Source of the DNA: JBOHER01 sp050701115
GTDB lineage: Bacteria > Actinomycetota > Actinomycetes > Mycobacteriales > Pseudonocardiaceae
Direction of reading: 5' to 3'
DNA: 30,385 nucleotides
Assembly: GCA_050701115.1 (NCBI GenBank)
Contig: JBOHER010000232.1
Location: forward strand, 1 to 30,385
Of this stretch, positions 7,264 through 14,295 are shown in pieces; within the stretch, counting starts at the first letter, position 1; each line of letters opens with the position of its first letter. The position numbers were made by a program, and so were the translations under genes. The notes under the pieces were generated by a model. The model did not search any database. It was not told the DNA's origin and saw only the letters and a program-made list of their open reading frames with translations.

Positions 7264-7324
7264 CTCTTCCACCCCCGAGCCGGTACCCAGACAAGGGCAA
7301 GCCGGCTCGGCGATCGCGGGGCCG
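7224..7324 (+). promoter_or_regulatory. Predicted transcription attenuator with four alternative RNA arms
   Basis: Four segments can pair in a 1:2, 2:3, 3:4 scheme. Arm 1 (7225-7229, CCGGC) can pair with part of arm 2 (7279-7283, GCCGG). Arm 2 (7275-7283, CCGAGCCGG) pairs perfectly over 9 bp with arm 3 (7302-7310, CCGGCTCGG), with an inner CCC/GGG. Arm 3 (7303-7308) can instead pair with arm 4 (7319-7324), the final two pairs including G-U. Arms 1 and 3 share the 10-nt direct repeat GCAAGCCGGC (7220-7229, 7297-7306), which is what lets them compete for arm 2. A ribosome stalled on codons 4-7 would cover arm 1 and free arm 2 for arm 3; one at the stop codon would reach towards arm 2 and leave 3:4. 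There is no U-tract after 3:4, as is common in actinobacteria. Confidence 0.55.
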
Positions 7325-7346
7325 CTTGCGGAAAGGAACCCCCGCC

Positions 7347-8465
7347 GTGTCGCACCCCCCAGCATCGCCCCGGCACGCCGCCCTCGTGGCCGCGCCCTCC
7401 GATGCCGCCCATCTCGAGCTGAACAACCAACGCGTGACCGGGATCAGCCCCCTGCTGTCCCCCGCGTTGCTCCGCCAGGACTTCCCGCTGGACGTAGCCG
7501 CGGCCAAAATGGTCAGTCAGGGCCGCAAGGACACCAGCAACGTCCTTGACGGCACCGACGATCGGTTGCTGGTGGTGGTCGGGCCCTGCTCGGTACACGA
7601 TCCGGTCGCGGCAGTGGACTACGCGCGACGCCTCGCCGAGCGCGCGGAGCACCTGCGTGATCGGCTGCACGTGGTGATGCGGGTGTACTTCGAGAAGCCG
7701 CGGACCACGCTGGGCTGGAAGGGCTTGATCAACGACCCCGATCTGGACGGCAGCTTCGCGGTCAACAATGGCCTGCGCCGCGCCCGCCAACTGCTGCTGG
7801 ACGTGTCGGCGCTCGGCCTGCCGGTCGGCTGCGAGTTCCTCGACCCGATCACCCCGCAGTTCATCGCGGACACCGTCAGCTGGGGTTCGATCGGCGCGCG
7901 TACCGCGGCCAGCCAGGTGCACCGGCAGCTGTGCAGCGGCCTGTCCATGCCGATCGGGATCAAGAACTCCACCGAAGGCGACGTGCAGGTGGCCGTGGAC
8001 GCCACCCGCGCGGCGGCCGCCAGCCACGTATTCCCCGGCATCAACGATGACGGCCTGGCCGCACTGCTCACCACGGCAGGCAACCCGGACTGCCATGTGA
8101 TCCTGCGTGGCGGCGCAGCGGGACCGAACTACGACGCGGACACCGTGGCGGACACCCTGGCCAAGCTGGACAAGGCCGGCTTGCCCCAGCGCATCATCAT
8201 CGACGCAAGCCACGGCAACAGCGGCAAGGACCACCACAGGCAGGCCGAGGTGACCGGTGAGATCGCCGAGCGCGTCGCGGCAGGCGAGCGCGGCATCGTC
8301 GGTGTGATGATGGAGAGCTTCCTCGCAGCGGGACGTCAGGATCTCAGCCTCGGTAAGGCAGACGAGCTGGCCTACGGGCAGAGCATCACCGATTCATGCA
8401 TGGACTGGGAGACCACGCGCGAGCTGCTCGACCGGCTGGCCGAGGCGGTGGCGGCCCGGCGCTGA
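7347..8465 (+). CDS. aroG: 3-deoxy-7-phosphoheptulonate (DAHP) synthase, class I
   Basis: Condenses phosphoenolpyruvate and erythrose 4-phosphate to DAHP, the entry step to Phe, Tyr and Trp. It is a 372-residue AroA-I-alpha enzyme like E. coli AroF/G/H. Landmarks are LLVVVGPCSVHDP (metal-binding Cys), MRVYFEKPRTTLGWKGLIND, EFLDPITPQ, IGARTAASQVHRQLCSGLSMP, HVILRGG and IDASHGNSGKDHHRQ. The GTG at 7347 is chosen because GAAAGGA ends nine bases upstream; the TTG at 7326 has no site. It is preceded by the Tyr-Phe-Trp-Phe leader and attenuator, so expression probably responds to aminoacyl-tRNA supply. Allosteric inhibition through the N-terminal segment is usual for the class. Convergent RNase AS ends 3 nt away. 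In M. tuberculosis the gene beside RNase AS is a class II DAHP synthase, unrelated in sequence. Confidence 0.95.
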   Translation: MSHPPASPRHAALVAAPSDAAHLELNNQRVTGISPLLSPALLRQDFPLDVAAAKMVSQGRKDTSNVLDGTDDRLLVVVGPCSVHDPVAAVDYARRLAERAEHLRDRLHVVMRVYFEKPRTTLGWKGLINDPDLDGSFAVNNGLRRARQLLLDVSALGLPVGCEFLDPITPQFIADTVSWGSIGARTAASQVHRQLCSGLSMPIGIKNSTEGDVQVAVDATRAAAASHVFPGINDDGLAALLTTAGNPDCHVILRGGAAGPNYDADTVADTLAKLDKAGLPQRIIIDASHGNSGKDHHRQAEVTGEIAERVAAGERGIVGVMMESFLAAGRQDLSLGKADELAYGQSITDSCMDWETTRELLDRLAEAVAARR

Positions 8466-8468
8466 CAG

Positions 8469-8972
8469 CTAACTACCGGGCAAGCCGAGCCTGCGCCGTT
8501 CCTCCTCCAACACCCGCCAGCGTTCCAGGTTGTGCCGCGCGTCGGCGAGGGCGTCATGCGCGTCCGTCGGCGCCGCGGGCAGCTTCGGTTTTCCCAGATC
8601 CTCCCACCGCTGCCGCAGATCACGGGTGAAGCGAGGAAGCTGCCGCGGCAAGGAGGGCATCGGTCCCCACAGCTGAGCTAGCGCCACGTGGTCGTATGCG
8701 GCGAACCACGCCCACAGCTGCACACCGCCCGGGGGCTTGCCGATGAACGCGAGCAGATCCTCCCGGATCTGCTCCCTGCTGCGCCAGGCCTTGTCGCTCG
8801 GCGAGGGAAGTTTCGGCAGCACGTGCTCCCGCACCCACGGACCGGCCTTGTCCGGATCGAACTGGGTGGAAACCGCGTAGAACTCGCGTCCGGATTCGCT
8901 GACGACACCGATCGAGACCAACTCGATGGTCAGGCCGTCCTCGATGAACTCGGTGTCGTAGAAAAATCGCAC
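8469..8972 (-). CDS. RNase AS, DEDDh 3'-5' exoribonuclease (Rv2179c-like)
   Basis: A 167-residue single-domain DEDDh exonuclease. The metal ligands are visible: Asp6 and Glu8 in FFYDTEF, Asp94 in FAAYDHVAL, and His139/Asp144 in DAHDALADARHN. Length and sequence match the actinobacterial RNase AS group, whose M. tuberculosis member (Rv2179c) degrades 3' adenylate-rich RNA. It is cytoplasmic. The GTG start at 8972 has TACGGT six bases upstream and no Shine-Dalgarno, so it is likely leaderless. It converges on DAHP synthase with a 3-nt gap, and the acyltransferase ends 42 nt upstream of it on the same strand. The aroG-RNase AS pair is also found in mycobacteria, although with a different class of DAHP synthase. 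Confidence 0.9.
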   Translation of the reverse strand: MRFFYDTEFIEDGLTIELVSIGVVSESGREFYAVSTQFDPDKAGPWVREHVLPKLPSPSDKAWRSREQIREDLLAFIGKPPGGVQLWAWFAAYDHVALAQLWGPMPSLPRQLPRFTRDLRQRWEDLGKPKLPAAPTDAHDALADARHNLERWRVLEEERRRLGLPGS

Positions 8973-8978
8973 CCGGCA

Positions 8979-8984
8979 ACCGTA
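8979..8984 (-). promoter_or_regulatory. Leaderless -10 box (TACGGT) of RNase AS
   Basis: TACGGT on the minus strand, six bases before the GTG start at 8972; no ribosome-binding site between them. Confidence 0.5.
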
Positions 8985-9014
8985 ATCGTTCGACCGTACC
9001 GGGCCTCGAAGACC

Positions 9015-9773
9015 TCAGCTCGCCTTGGTTCGCGGGGTCCGGTCGACAGCCAGCGCGGACTCCCGCGGGGCCGCGGCGACCGTGACCCCCGCGCGATTCG
9101 CCAACAGCTCCTTGGCCTTGGCGGCGTACATGTCCACGTACTCCTGCCCGGACAACTCCATCAACGCGTACATGACCTCGTCGGCGATCGAGCGCTCAAC
9201 GAAGCGGTCACCCGAGAGCCCCGCATAACGGGAGAAGTCGAGTGGCTTGCCGATGCGGATCTCGATGCGCTTGGGCCACCACATCTTCGATCCGATCGGG
9301 TTCACCTGGTCGGTTCCGATCATGGCGATCGGGATGATCGGCGCCTTGGCCTCGAGCGCGATCCGGGCGAGGCCGCTCTTGCCCTTGTACAGCCTGCCGT
9401 CGGGAGAGCGGGTGCCCTCCGGGTAGATGCCGAGCAGGCGCCCTTCCCGGAGCAACCGGATCCCTGTGTCCAGCGCGGCCTGCGCGGCCGACCCGCCGGA
9501 GCGGTCGATCGGGAACTGCCCCGCCCCGGTGAAGAACCACTTCTGCAGCTTGCCCTTGACGCCCTTGCCGGTGAAGTACTCGCTCTTGGCCGGGAACGTG
9601 ATCCTGCGCTTGACGTGACAGGGCAGGAAGAAGGAGTCGACGACGGCGAGGTGGTTGCTGGCCAGGATGGCGGCTCCCGATGAGGGAATGTTCTCCGCAC
9701 CGGTCACCTTGGTCGGCCAGAACAGGCGCAGAATCGGTCCCAACAGCACATACTTCAGGAGCCAATACAGCAC
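9015..9773 (-). CDS. 1-acylglycerol-3-phosphate acyltransferase family protein (PlsC-like)
   Basis: Transfers an acyl chain to a glycerophospholipid precursor at the cytoplasmic membrane. The 252-residue protein has a hydrophobic N-terminus (LLKYVLLGPILRLFWP), acyltransferase motif I NHLAVVD (His41, Asp46), the FPIDRSGG block (motif II) and motif III YPEGTRSPDG (Glu119). The start is GTG at 9773, supported by GAGGAGAG seven bases upstream; the reading to 10022 adds about 80 residues with no family similarity. It corresponds in position and type to M. tuberculosis Rv2182c, near RNase AS. Substrate specificity cannot be read from sequence; lysophosphatidate is the default, while acylation of a mannoside or another acceptor is possible. 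It is divergent from the alpha/beta hydrolase gene across a 203-bp gap. Confidence 0.92.
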   Translation of the reverse strand: MLYWLLKYVLLGPILRLFWPTKVTGAENIPSSGAAILASNHLAVVDSFFLPCHVKRRITFPAKSEYFTGKGVKGKLQKWFFTGAGQFPIDRSGGSAAQAALDTGIRLLREGRLLGIYPEGTRSPDGRLYKGKSGLARIALEAKAPIIPIAMIGTDQVNPIGSKMWWPKRIEIRIGKPLDFSRYAGLSGDRFVERSIADEVMYALMELSGQEYVDMYAAKAKELLANRAGVTVAAAPRESALAVDRTPRTKAS

Positions 9774-9809
9774 CCTGCACCTCTCCTCGTGATCTCCGGC
9801 CGTCGCACC

Positions 9810-9839
9810 AGGGTACGAACGTGCCAGCCGATTGCACAA
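9810..9839 (-). promoter_or_regulatory. Possible promoter of the PlsC-like gene
   Basis: On the minus strand TTGTGC (9839-9834) and TACCCT (9815-9810) are 18 bp apart. They lie about 37 bp before the GTG start and its Shine-Dalgarno. The match to consensus is moderate, and it is the best promoter-like pair in this 203-bp divergent gap. Confidence 0.35.
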
Positions 9840-9976
9840 CGTCGAACACCCTGTTACCGCAAGTACTTGACCGATCTCACACGGTTGGGCGCGTGGGCGA
9901 AAGCGATCCGCGTTGGCCGATGCCAATCCCGCTGCTCGTGCGACCATGAGAGGTGAGGAGCAGAGGAAGTGAAGCC

Positions 9977-10747
9977 ATGCCCGTAGTACCCGGTGCGGAA
10001 CCTTTCGCGCACGACGGCTCACCCGATGTCGGCGTGCTGCTCTGCCACGGCTTCACCGGCACGCCTGCCAGCATGCGCCCGTGGGGTGCCCACCTCGCCC
10101 GGTCGGGCTGCACCGTCCGTGGCCCACGACTACCCGGCCACGGCACGACCTGGCAGGAGATGAACCGCACCAGGTGGCAGGACTGGTACGGATGCGTGCG
10201 CTCCGAGATCACCGAGCTGCTCGCGACCTGCTCCTCTGTGTTCATGTTCGGGCAGTCCATGGGCGGCACGCTGACCTTGCGCATCGCCCAGGAGTTCGGC
10301 GATCAGATCGCCGGTATAGCCTTGGTCAATCCCTCCGTGCTGAGCCTGCGCCGGGACATGGCATTGCTGCCGGTCCTCTCCCGATTCGTGCCATCGGTTG
10401 CCGGCCTCGGCGGCGACATCGCGAAGCCGGGAGCCAAGGAGCTGACCTACCCGCGAACGCCACTTCGTGCCGCCGCCAGCCTGGTCGAACTGTGGAAGGT
10501 GGTCAGGCAGGATCTGCACAAGGTGACGCAGCCGATTCTTCTGCTGCACTCGCTCGTTGACCATGTGGTGGAGCCGGTGAACTCGCGCGTGGTCGCGGCC
10601 GGGGTGAGCAGCGCCGACATCACCGACGTGATCCTGCGCAACAGCTTCCATGTCGCCACGCTCGACTACGACGCGCCACTGATCTTCGAGCAGAGCGTGC
10701 GGTTCATCGAGCAAGCGCGGGCCGCCCGAGTGGATACCCCAGCATGA
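9977..10747 (+). CDS. Alpha/beta hydrolase (carboxylesterase / monoacylglycerol lipase-like)
   Basis: A 256-residue serine hydrolase resembling Est30-type carboxylesterases and monoacylglycerol lipases. The oxyanion-hole motif is LLCHGFTGTP (21-30). The nucleophile elbow is FGQSMGG with Ser94, the acid is Asp195 in HSLVDHVVEP, and the His is 225 in RNSFHVATLD. A lid-like insertion sits at about 125-170. It has no signal peptide, so it is cytoplasmic. The ATG at 9977 follows GAGGAAG at a good distance; the reading from 9953 is less likely. Its ATGA stop/start overlap with the next gene implies translational coupling to a small membrane protein. The neighbouring acyltransferase on the other strand hints at lipid turnover, but the natural ester is unknown. 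Confidence 0.88.
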   Translation: MPVVPGAEPFAHDGSPDVGVLLCHGFTGTPASMRPWGAHLARSGCTVRGPRLPGHGTTWQEMNRTRWQDWYGCVRSEITELLATCSSVFMFGQSMGGTLTLRIAQEFGDQIAGIALVNPSVLSLRRDMALLPVLSRFVPSVAGLGGDIAKPGAKELTYPRTPLRAAASLVELWKVVRQDLHKVTQPILLLHSLVDHVVEPVNSRVVAAGVSSADITDVILRNSFHVATLDYDAPLIFEQSVRFIEQARAARVDTPA

Positions 10748-11250
10748 GCAGAACAGACCGCCCCGACAACGACCGGCCCGACGACCTCGACGCGGTATTC
10801 AGCGAGATCGTCGCCGATCTGCGCGCGGAAGGCTTCGGCTCGAGCGCCGAGCAGACCGACCCGGGTGAGAACACCGGCTACCGGGATGATCCAAGCCCGG
10901 AGTCCGGGGTGCGCGGTAGTCCCACCACCAGCGACTGGCGTTCCGGCGGAGTGGGCTGGGACTCGACCATGCTCTCCGGCGACGGTGCCGACACCGACTC
11001 TGACGACGACCATTTCGTGCCGCCGGAGCCGCCTCCGCTGCCGAAGCTGACCAGAGCCGCCATCATGGTGCTGGCCTTCTTCGGCGTCGGGCTGCTGCTA
11101 CTCGTCGCACCCGGTGTGCTCGGTATCGGCACTAACGTCGCCACACCGCTCGGCATCCTCGCGCTGGCCACCGGACTGGGTTTCCTGTTGCTGCGCTCCC
11201 GTGAGGGGCCCCCGCCGGGCGCCGACCCGGACAGCGGCGCCCAGGTCTAG
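10744..11250 (+). CDS. Small membrane protein with acidic N-terminal region
   Basis: I recognise this only as an actinobacterial conserved membrane protein. The 168 residues split into an acidic, disordered-looking cytoplasmic half (1-90, many Asp/Ser/Gly), a short proline-rich linker FVPPEPPPLP (91-100), and two hydrophobic helices (about 105-125 and 131-150). The helices are joined by a Gly/Asn turn and followed by a short basic tail. The arrangement places both ends on the same side of the membrane. Its ATG overlaps the TGA of the hydrolase gene, so the two are translated together; it may anchor or accompany the hydrolase, which is inference. Its TAG stop lies inside the first copy of a threefold 16-bp repeat that leads into the next gene. 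Confidence 0.8.
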   Translation: MSRTDRPDNDRPDDLDAVFSEIVADLRAEGFGSSAEQTDPGENTGYRDDPSPESGVRGSPTTSDWRSGGVGWDSTMLSGDGADTDSDDDHFVPPEPPPLPKLTRAAIMVLAFFGVGLLLLVAPGVLGIGTNVATPLGILALATGLGFLLLRSREGPPPGADPDSGAQV

Positions 11251-11288
11251 GAAGGCCCAGGTCGAGAAAGGCCCAGGTCGAGAAAGGC
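11241..11288 (+). repeat. 3 x 16-bp tandem repeat carrying Shine-Dalgarno-like sequence
   Basis: Units at 11241-11256, 11257-11272 and 11273-11288; units 2 and 3 are identical (CCAGGTCGAGAAAGGC). Unit 1 differs at three positions and contains the TAG stop of the upstream gene. Every unit ends in a purine run (GRAAGG), so the ribosome-binding sequence before the ligase GTG (11295) is present three times, the last one at a workable distance. Confidence 0.85.
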
Positions 11289-11294
11289 ACTGCG

Positions 11295-12434
11295 GTGAAG
11301 ATCGACTTCGTACCTTCACAACGGTCCACGGTCGGAGCGGAGTGGGAGCTCGCGCTGGTTGAGCGGCGCAGCGGTGAGCTCACCTCGGTGGCCGAGCGAA
11401 TCCTGACCGACGTGTGCCCGGCGGGACGCGACGAGCACCCGAAGATCAAGCAGGAACTGCTGCTCAACACCGTCGAGATCATCACCGACATCTGCGACAC
11501 GGTGGCTGAGGTCGCCGGCGACCTGGCAGGCACACTTGAGGAGGTGCGGGAAGTCACCGACCCCATCGGGGTGGAGATATTCTGCGCCGGAACTCACCCG
11601 TTTTCCACGTGGTACCAGCAGAAAGTCACCGACAAGGAGCGCTACGCCAAGCTCATCGACCGCACCCAGTGGTGGGGCAGGCAGATGCTGATCTACGGCG
11701 TGCACGTACACGTCGGCATTGAGCACCGGGACAAGGTGCTGCCCATCCTGGACGCGCTGCTGAACTACGCCCCACACCTGCAAGCGCTGTCGGCATCCTC
11801 GCCGTACTGGGGTGCCGAGGACACCGGATACGCGTCCAACCGGGCGCTGATGTTCCAGCAGTTGCCCACCGCGGGCCTGCCGTTCCAGTTCCGGAAATGG
11901 GAGGAGCTGGAGAGTTACGTCGACGACATGTACGTGACCGGTGTGATCGACAACTTCACCGAGATCCGCTGGGACATCCGGCCGTCACCGCACTTCGGCA
12001 CGGTGGAGATGCGGGTCTGCGACGGATTGCCCACGCTGGAGGAGGTTGCCGCCATCGCGGCGCTCACCCAGTGCCTCGTCGACGACTTCAGCAGCAGGCT
12101 CGATGCGGGCGAGACCCTGCCCACCCTTCCCCCGTGGCACGTCCAGGAGAACAAATGGCGGGCCGCCCGCTACGGCATGGAGGCCGAGGTCATCCTGGAC
12201 GCCGCGGGCACTGAGCAACTGGTCACCGAGTCCATCGCGAAACTCCTGAACCGGCTGGAGCCGGTCGCCAAGCGGCTGCACTGCGATGCCGAGTTGCGTG
12301 GCGTGCAGACCATCATGCGCTACGGAGCCAGCTACCAGCGCCAACGCGCGGTGGCACGGGAACACAACGGCAGCTTGAAGGCCGTGGTGGCCTCCCTCAT
12401 CGCCGAGATGCGTGACGGCATCGCCAAGGAGTGA
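11295..12434 (+). CDS. YbdK-type carboxylate-amine ligase (GCS2 family glutamate-cysteine ligase-like)
   Basis: A 379-residue member of the GCS2/YbdK ATP-dependent carboxylate-amine ligases, which make an amide from a carboxylate such as glutamate and an amine. Landmarks are TVGAEWELALVE (12-23), the Glu-rich KQELLLNTVEI block, FCAGTHPFSTW, the catalytic-core YGVHVHVGIEHRD, SASSPYWGAEDTGYASNR, and FGTVEMRVCDG near residue 240. E. coli YbdK has weak glutamate-cysteine ligase activity. In actinobacteria, which use mycothiol, paralogues serve ergothioneine (EgtA) or unknown routes; no ergothioneine genes are present here. The GTG at 11295 follows GAAAGG in a threefold repeat. It is 44 nt after the membrane protein and probably in the same transcript as the hydrolase. 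It ends 3 nt from the convergent Nudix gene. Confidence 0.9.
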   Translation: MKIDFVPSQRSTVGAEWELALVERRSGELTSVAERILTDVCPAGRDEHPKIKQELLLNTVEIITDICDTVAEVAGDLAGTLEEVREVTDPIGVEIFCAGTHPFSTWYQQKVTDKERYAKLIDRTQWWGRQMLIYGVHVHVGIEHRDKVLPILDALLNYAPHLQALSASSPYWGAEDTGYASNRALMFQQLPTAGLPFQFRKWEELESYVDDMYVTGVIDNFTEIRWDIRPSPHFGTVEMRVCDGLPTLEEVAAIAALTQCLVDDFSSRLDAGETLPTLPPWHVQENKWRAARYGMEAEVILDAAGTEQLVTESIAKLLNRLEPVAKRLHCDAELRGVQTIMRYGASYQRQRAVAREHNGSLKAVVASLIAEMRDGIAKE

Positions 12435-12437
12435 GCG

Positions 12438-13319
12438 TCAGCTCGCCTGCTCATGAACCATGCTGAGCAGGGCTGCCGGACCGAGGTGGCCTGCCCCTTC
12501 TGCTTCGGCCCTGGCCCGCAGCTCCCGATCAGCGGTCACCACCACGACGTGGTCACCACCGCGGGCGCTCCGCGCCCCCTTGGCGACCGCGATGATCGCC
12601 GAGTCGCCGTCCCGCTCGGCAGCGACAACCTCGACACCTTCGCCGGACTCGATGCCACGGGCCCGGCCCTCCACCACCAGCACGATGCGCGGCCACCAGG
12701 ACCAGTGCGCGTCGGCTGGCAGCCCGTCATGCACCGCGGGCACACCGGCGCGGACGAGTGCGGCTAGCTGATCCCTGAGCCTGCCGGTCGCCCCGGCTCG
12801 ATCCTTCCACCATCCGTCCGGCCGCGAGCCGACCACATTGGCCGCGTCGACGACGAGCACCAACCTGCGATCGAGCTGGGCCCGCAGCGCCGGCCAAGCC
12901 TTCGCGAAATCCCGGTGCAGTGGATAGTCCTGGACCTGATCCGGCGGCACCCAGCGCAGACCCGCGCTCTCCGAGCTGATGGCCTTCTCCTCCACCCTCC
13001 TCCTGGTGGAGCCGAGCACGGTGGTGTAGCTCCAGGTGCCATGGTCGACGATCGACTTCGACGTCAGGTGAACGGCTTCCTCGGGCACCGCCGCTTCCTC
13101 CGCGGCCTCGCGGATCGCGGCTTCCCGCGCGGTTTCGGTGCTGCGAATCGCGCCCCCGGGCAGCGCCCAGGTGCGGCCGTGATGCACCCACCACGCCCTG
13201 CGCTGCAACAGCACACCGCGCTCGGGATCGGTCAGCAGCAGCCCAGCCGCACCGTGCAGACCCCAATGCCGGTGTCCGCAAGCACACTTGACAAAGCCGT
13301 CACCGTCGCCGAGCAGCAC
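12438..13319 (-). CDS. Nudix hydrolase fused to a NYN/PIN-like nuclease domain
   Basis: A 293-residue two-domain protein. Residues 1-20 carry a CxCGxxHWG motif. Residues 22-145 form a Nudix domain whose box runs about 56-78 (GX5EX7REX2EE fits, with Ala in place of the usual final Gly), used to cleave nucleoside diphosphates linked to another group. Residues 152-290 look like a NYN/PIN-like metal nuclease: VLVVDAANVVGS (Asp158, Asn161), GDSAI (Asp239) and VVVTADRELRARA (Asp264). Acidic residues are retained in both halves, so both may be active. The GTG at 13319 with GAGG eight bases upstream is chosen; the frame to 13475 is unsupported. It overlaps the ROK kinase end by 20 nt and is the last gene of the cluster. 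A role in RNA 5'-end or modified-nucleotide clearance is a reasonable guess only. Confidence 0.85.
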   Translation of the reverse strand: MLLGDGDGFVKCACGHRHWGLHGAAGLLLTDPERGVLLQRRAWWVHHGRTWALPGGAIRSTETAREAAIREAAEEAAVPEEAVHLTSKSIVDHGTWSYTTVLGSTRRRVEEKAISSESAGLRWVPPDQVQDYPLHRDFAKAWPALRAQLDRRLVLVVDAANVVGSRPDGWWKDRAGATGRLRDQLAALVRAGVPAVHDGLPADAHWSWWPRIVLVVEGRARGIESGEGVEVVAAERDGDSAIIAVAKGARSARGGDHVVVVTADRELRARAEAEGAGHLGPAALLSMVHEQAS

Positions 13320-14292
13320 CTGTCCAGCCTCGCATAGGACCTCCCCGCGACGACACCGCTTCTCGAGCCAAGGTCGCGGCACCGACCATCCCGGCTTCGC
13401 CGCCGAGCTGTGCGGTACGGATGCGCGCCAGCGGGCGGTGCCCGGCGCCGGTGAGCACCTTCGCATAGTGCTCACGTGCCTCGTCGAGGAACAGCGGCGC
13501 GGATTCCGACACGCCCCCGGCGATCACCACGATTTCCGGGTCGTAGACGTCGGCCACCAACGCCAGCCCCTCGCCGAGCCACTTCGCGAGTTCGGACATG
13601 GCCTGTTGCGCGATCACGTCGCCTTCCCGTGCTGCCGCTGCCACTCTCCTGCCGGTCAGCGAACCCGGATCGTCGTGCACCTCGCGGGCCAGCACCGTGG
13701 ACCGGCCTGGCTGTCGCGCGAGCAACTGCACCGCGGTGGCCGCCAATGCCGTTCCGCTGCAGTAGCGCTCCCAGCATCCCCGCTTGCCGCATGAGCACGG
13801 GCGACCGTCGGGAACGACCCGCAGGTGCCCGAGTTCGGGAGCGACGCCGTGCGCGCCGCGGAAGATGCGGCCGTCCACTAGCAGCGCACCACCGATGCCG
13901 GTTCCGATCGCCACCAGGGCCGTCACCGCCGCGCCGCGGGCAGCCCCGAAGCGATGCTCGGCGATCGCCGCGGCGTTGGCGTCATGCTCCAAGGTCACCG
14001 GTAGCCCCACTCGCGCTGCGATCCGGTCGGCCACCGGCGCGCCCCGCCAGGCCAGATGCGGCGCATACATGACCGTGCGCCGATCGGTCGCGACGAAGCC
14101 AGCGACCGCGAGGCCGATCGCGCCGACCTTGTGCCGCTCTCCGAGTTCGGCGATCACACCGGCGATCGCGTCCTCCAAGGCCCGCTCATCGCGCGGCGTA
14201 CCCGCTCGCGCCATGTCGGTCACCGCACCGCGGTCGTCGACCACGCCCGCCCGCACGGTGGTTCCGCCGACATCGATGCCGACCGCGAGCAA
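13300..14292 (-). CDS. ROK family glucokinase
   Basis: Phosphorylates glucose (or a related sugar) with ATP in the cytoplasm. It has 330 residues. The phosphate-binding DVGGTT is at 7-12, the catalytic EHDANAAA contains Asp104, and GTGIGGA is at 130-136. The zinc site comprises ELGH (His156) and CSCGKRGCWE (Cys166, Cys168, Cys173). A TTG start at 14292 follows GGGGAG by six bases and gives the canonical ROK N-terminus MLAVGIDVGGTT. No HTH is present, so it is a kinase rather than a ROK repressor. It begins 3 nt after the CxxCxxC protein stop and overlaps the Nudix-NYN start. With PFK and pyruvate kinase nearby, it supports a glycolytic role. Exact sugar specificity (glucose, mannose or N-acetyl sugars) is not decided by sequence. 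Confidence 0.92.
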   Translation of the reverse strand: MLAVGIDVGGTTVRAGVVDDRGAVTDMARAGTPRDERALEDAIAGVIAELGERHKVGAIGLAVAGFVATDRRTVMYAPHLAWRGAPVADRIAARVGLPVTLEHDANAAAIAEHRFGAARGAAVTALVAIGTGIGGALLVDGRIFRGAHGVAPELGHLRVVPDGRPCSCGKRGCWERYCSGTALAATAVQLLARQPGRSTVLAREVHDDPGSLTGRRVAAAAREGDVIAQQAMSELAKWLGEGLALVADVYDPEIVVIAGGVSESAPLFLDEAREHYAKVLTGAGHRPLARIRTAQLGGEAGMVGAATLAREAVSSRGGPMRGWTGAARRR

Positions 14293-14295
14293 CGT

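Noticed and set aside
7120..7365. Minus-strand 81-codon ORF overlapping the DAHP synthase leader region
   Set aside because: It runs antisense through the promoter, leader peptide and attenuator, has no ribosome site and no recognisable sequence.
8460..8475. Terminator between the convergent DAHP synthase and RNase AS genes
   Set aside because: The stops are 3 nt apart and no stable hairpin was found across the junction.
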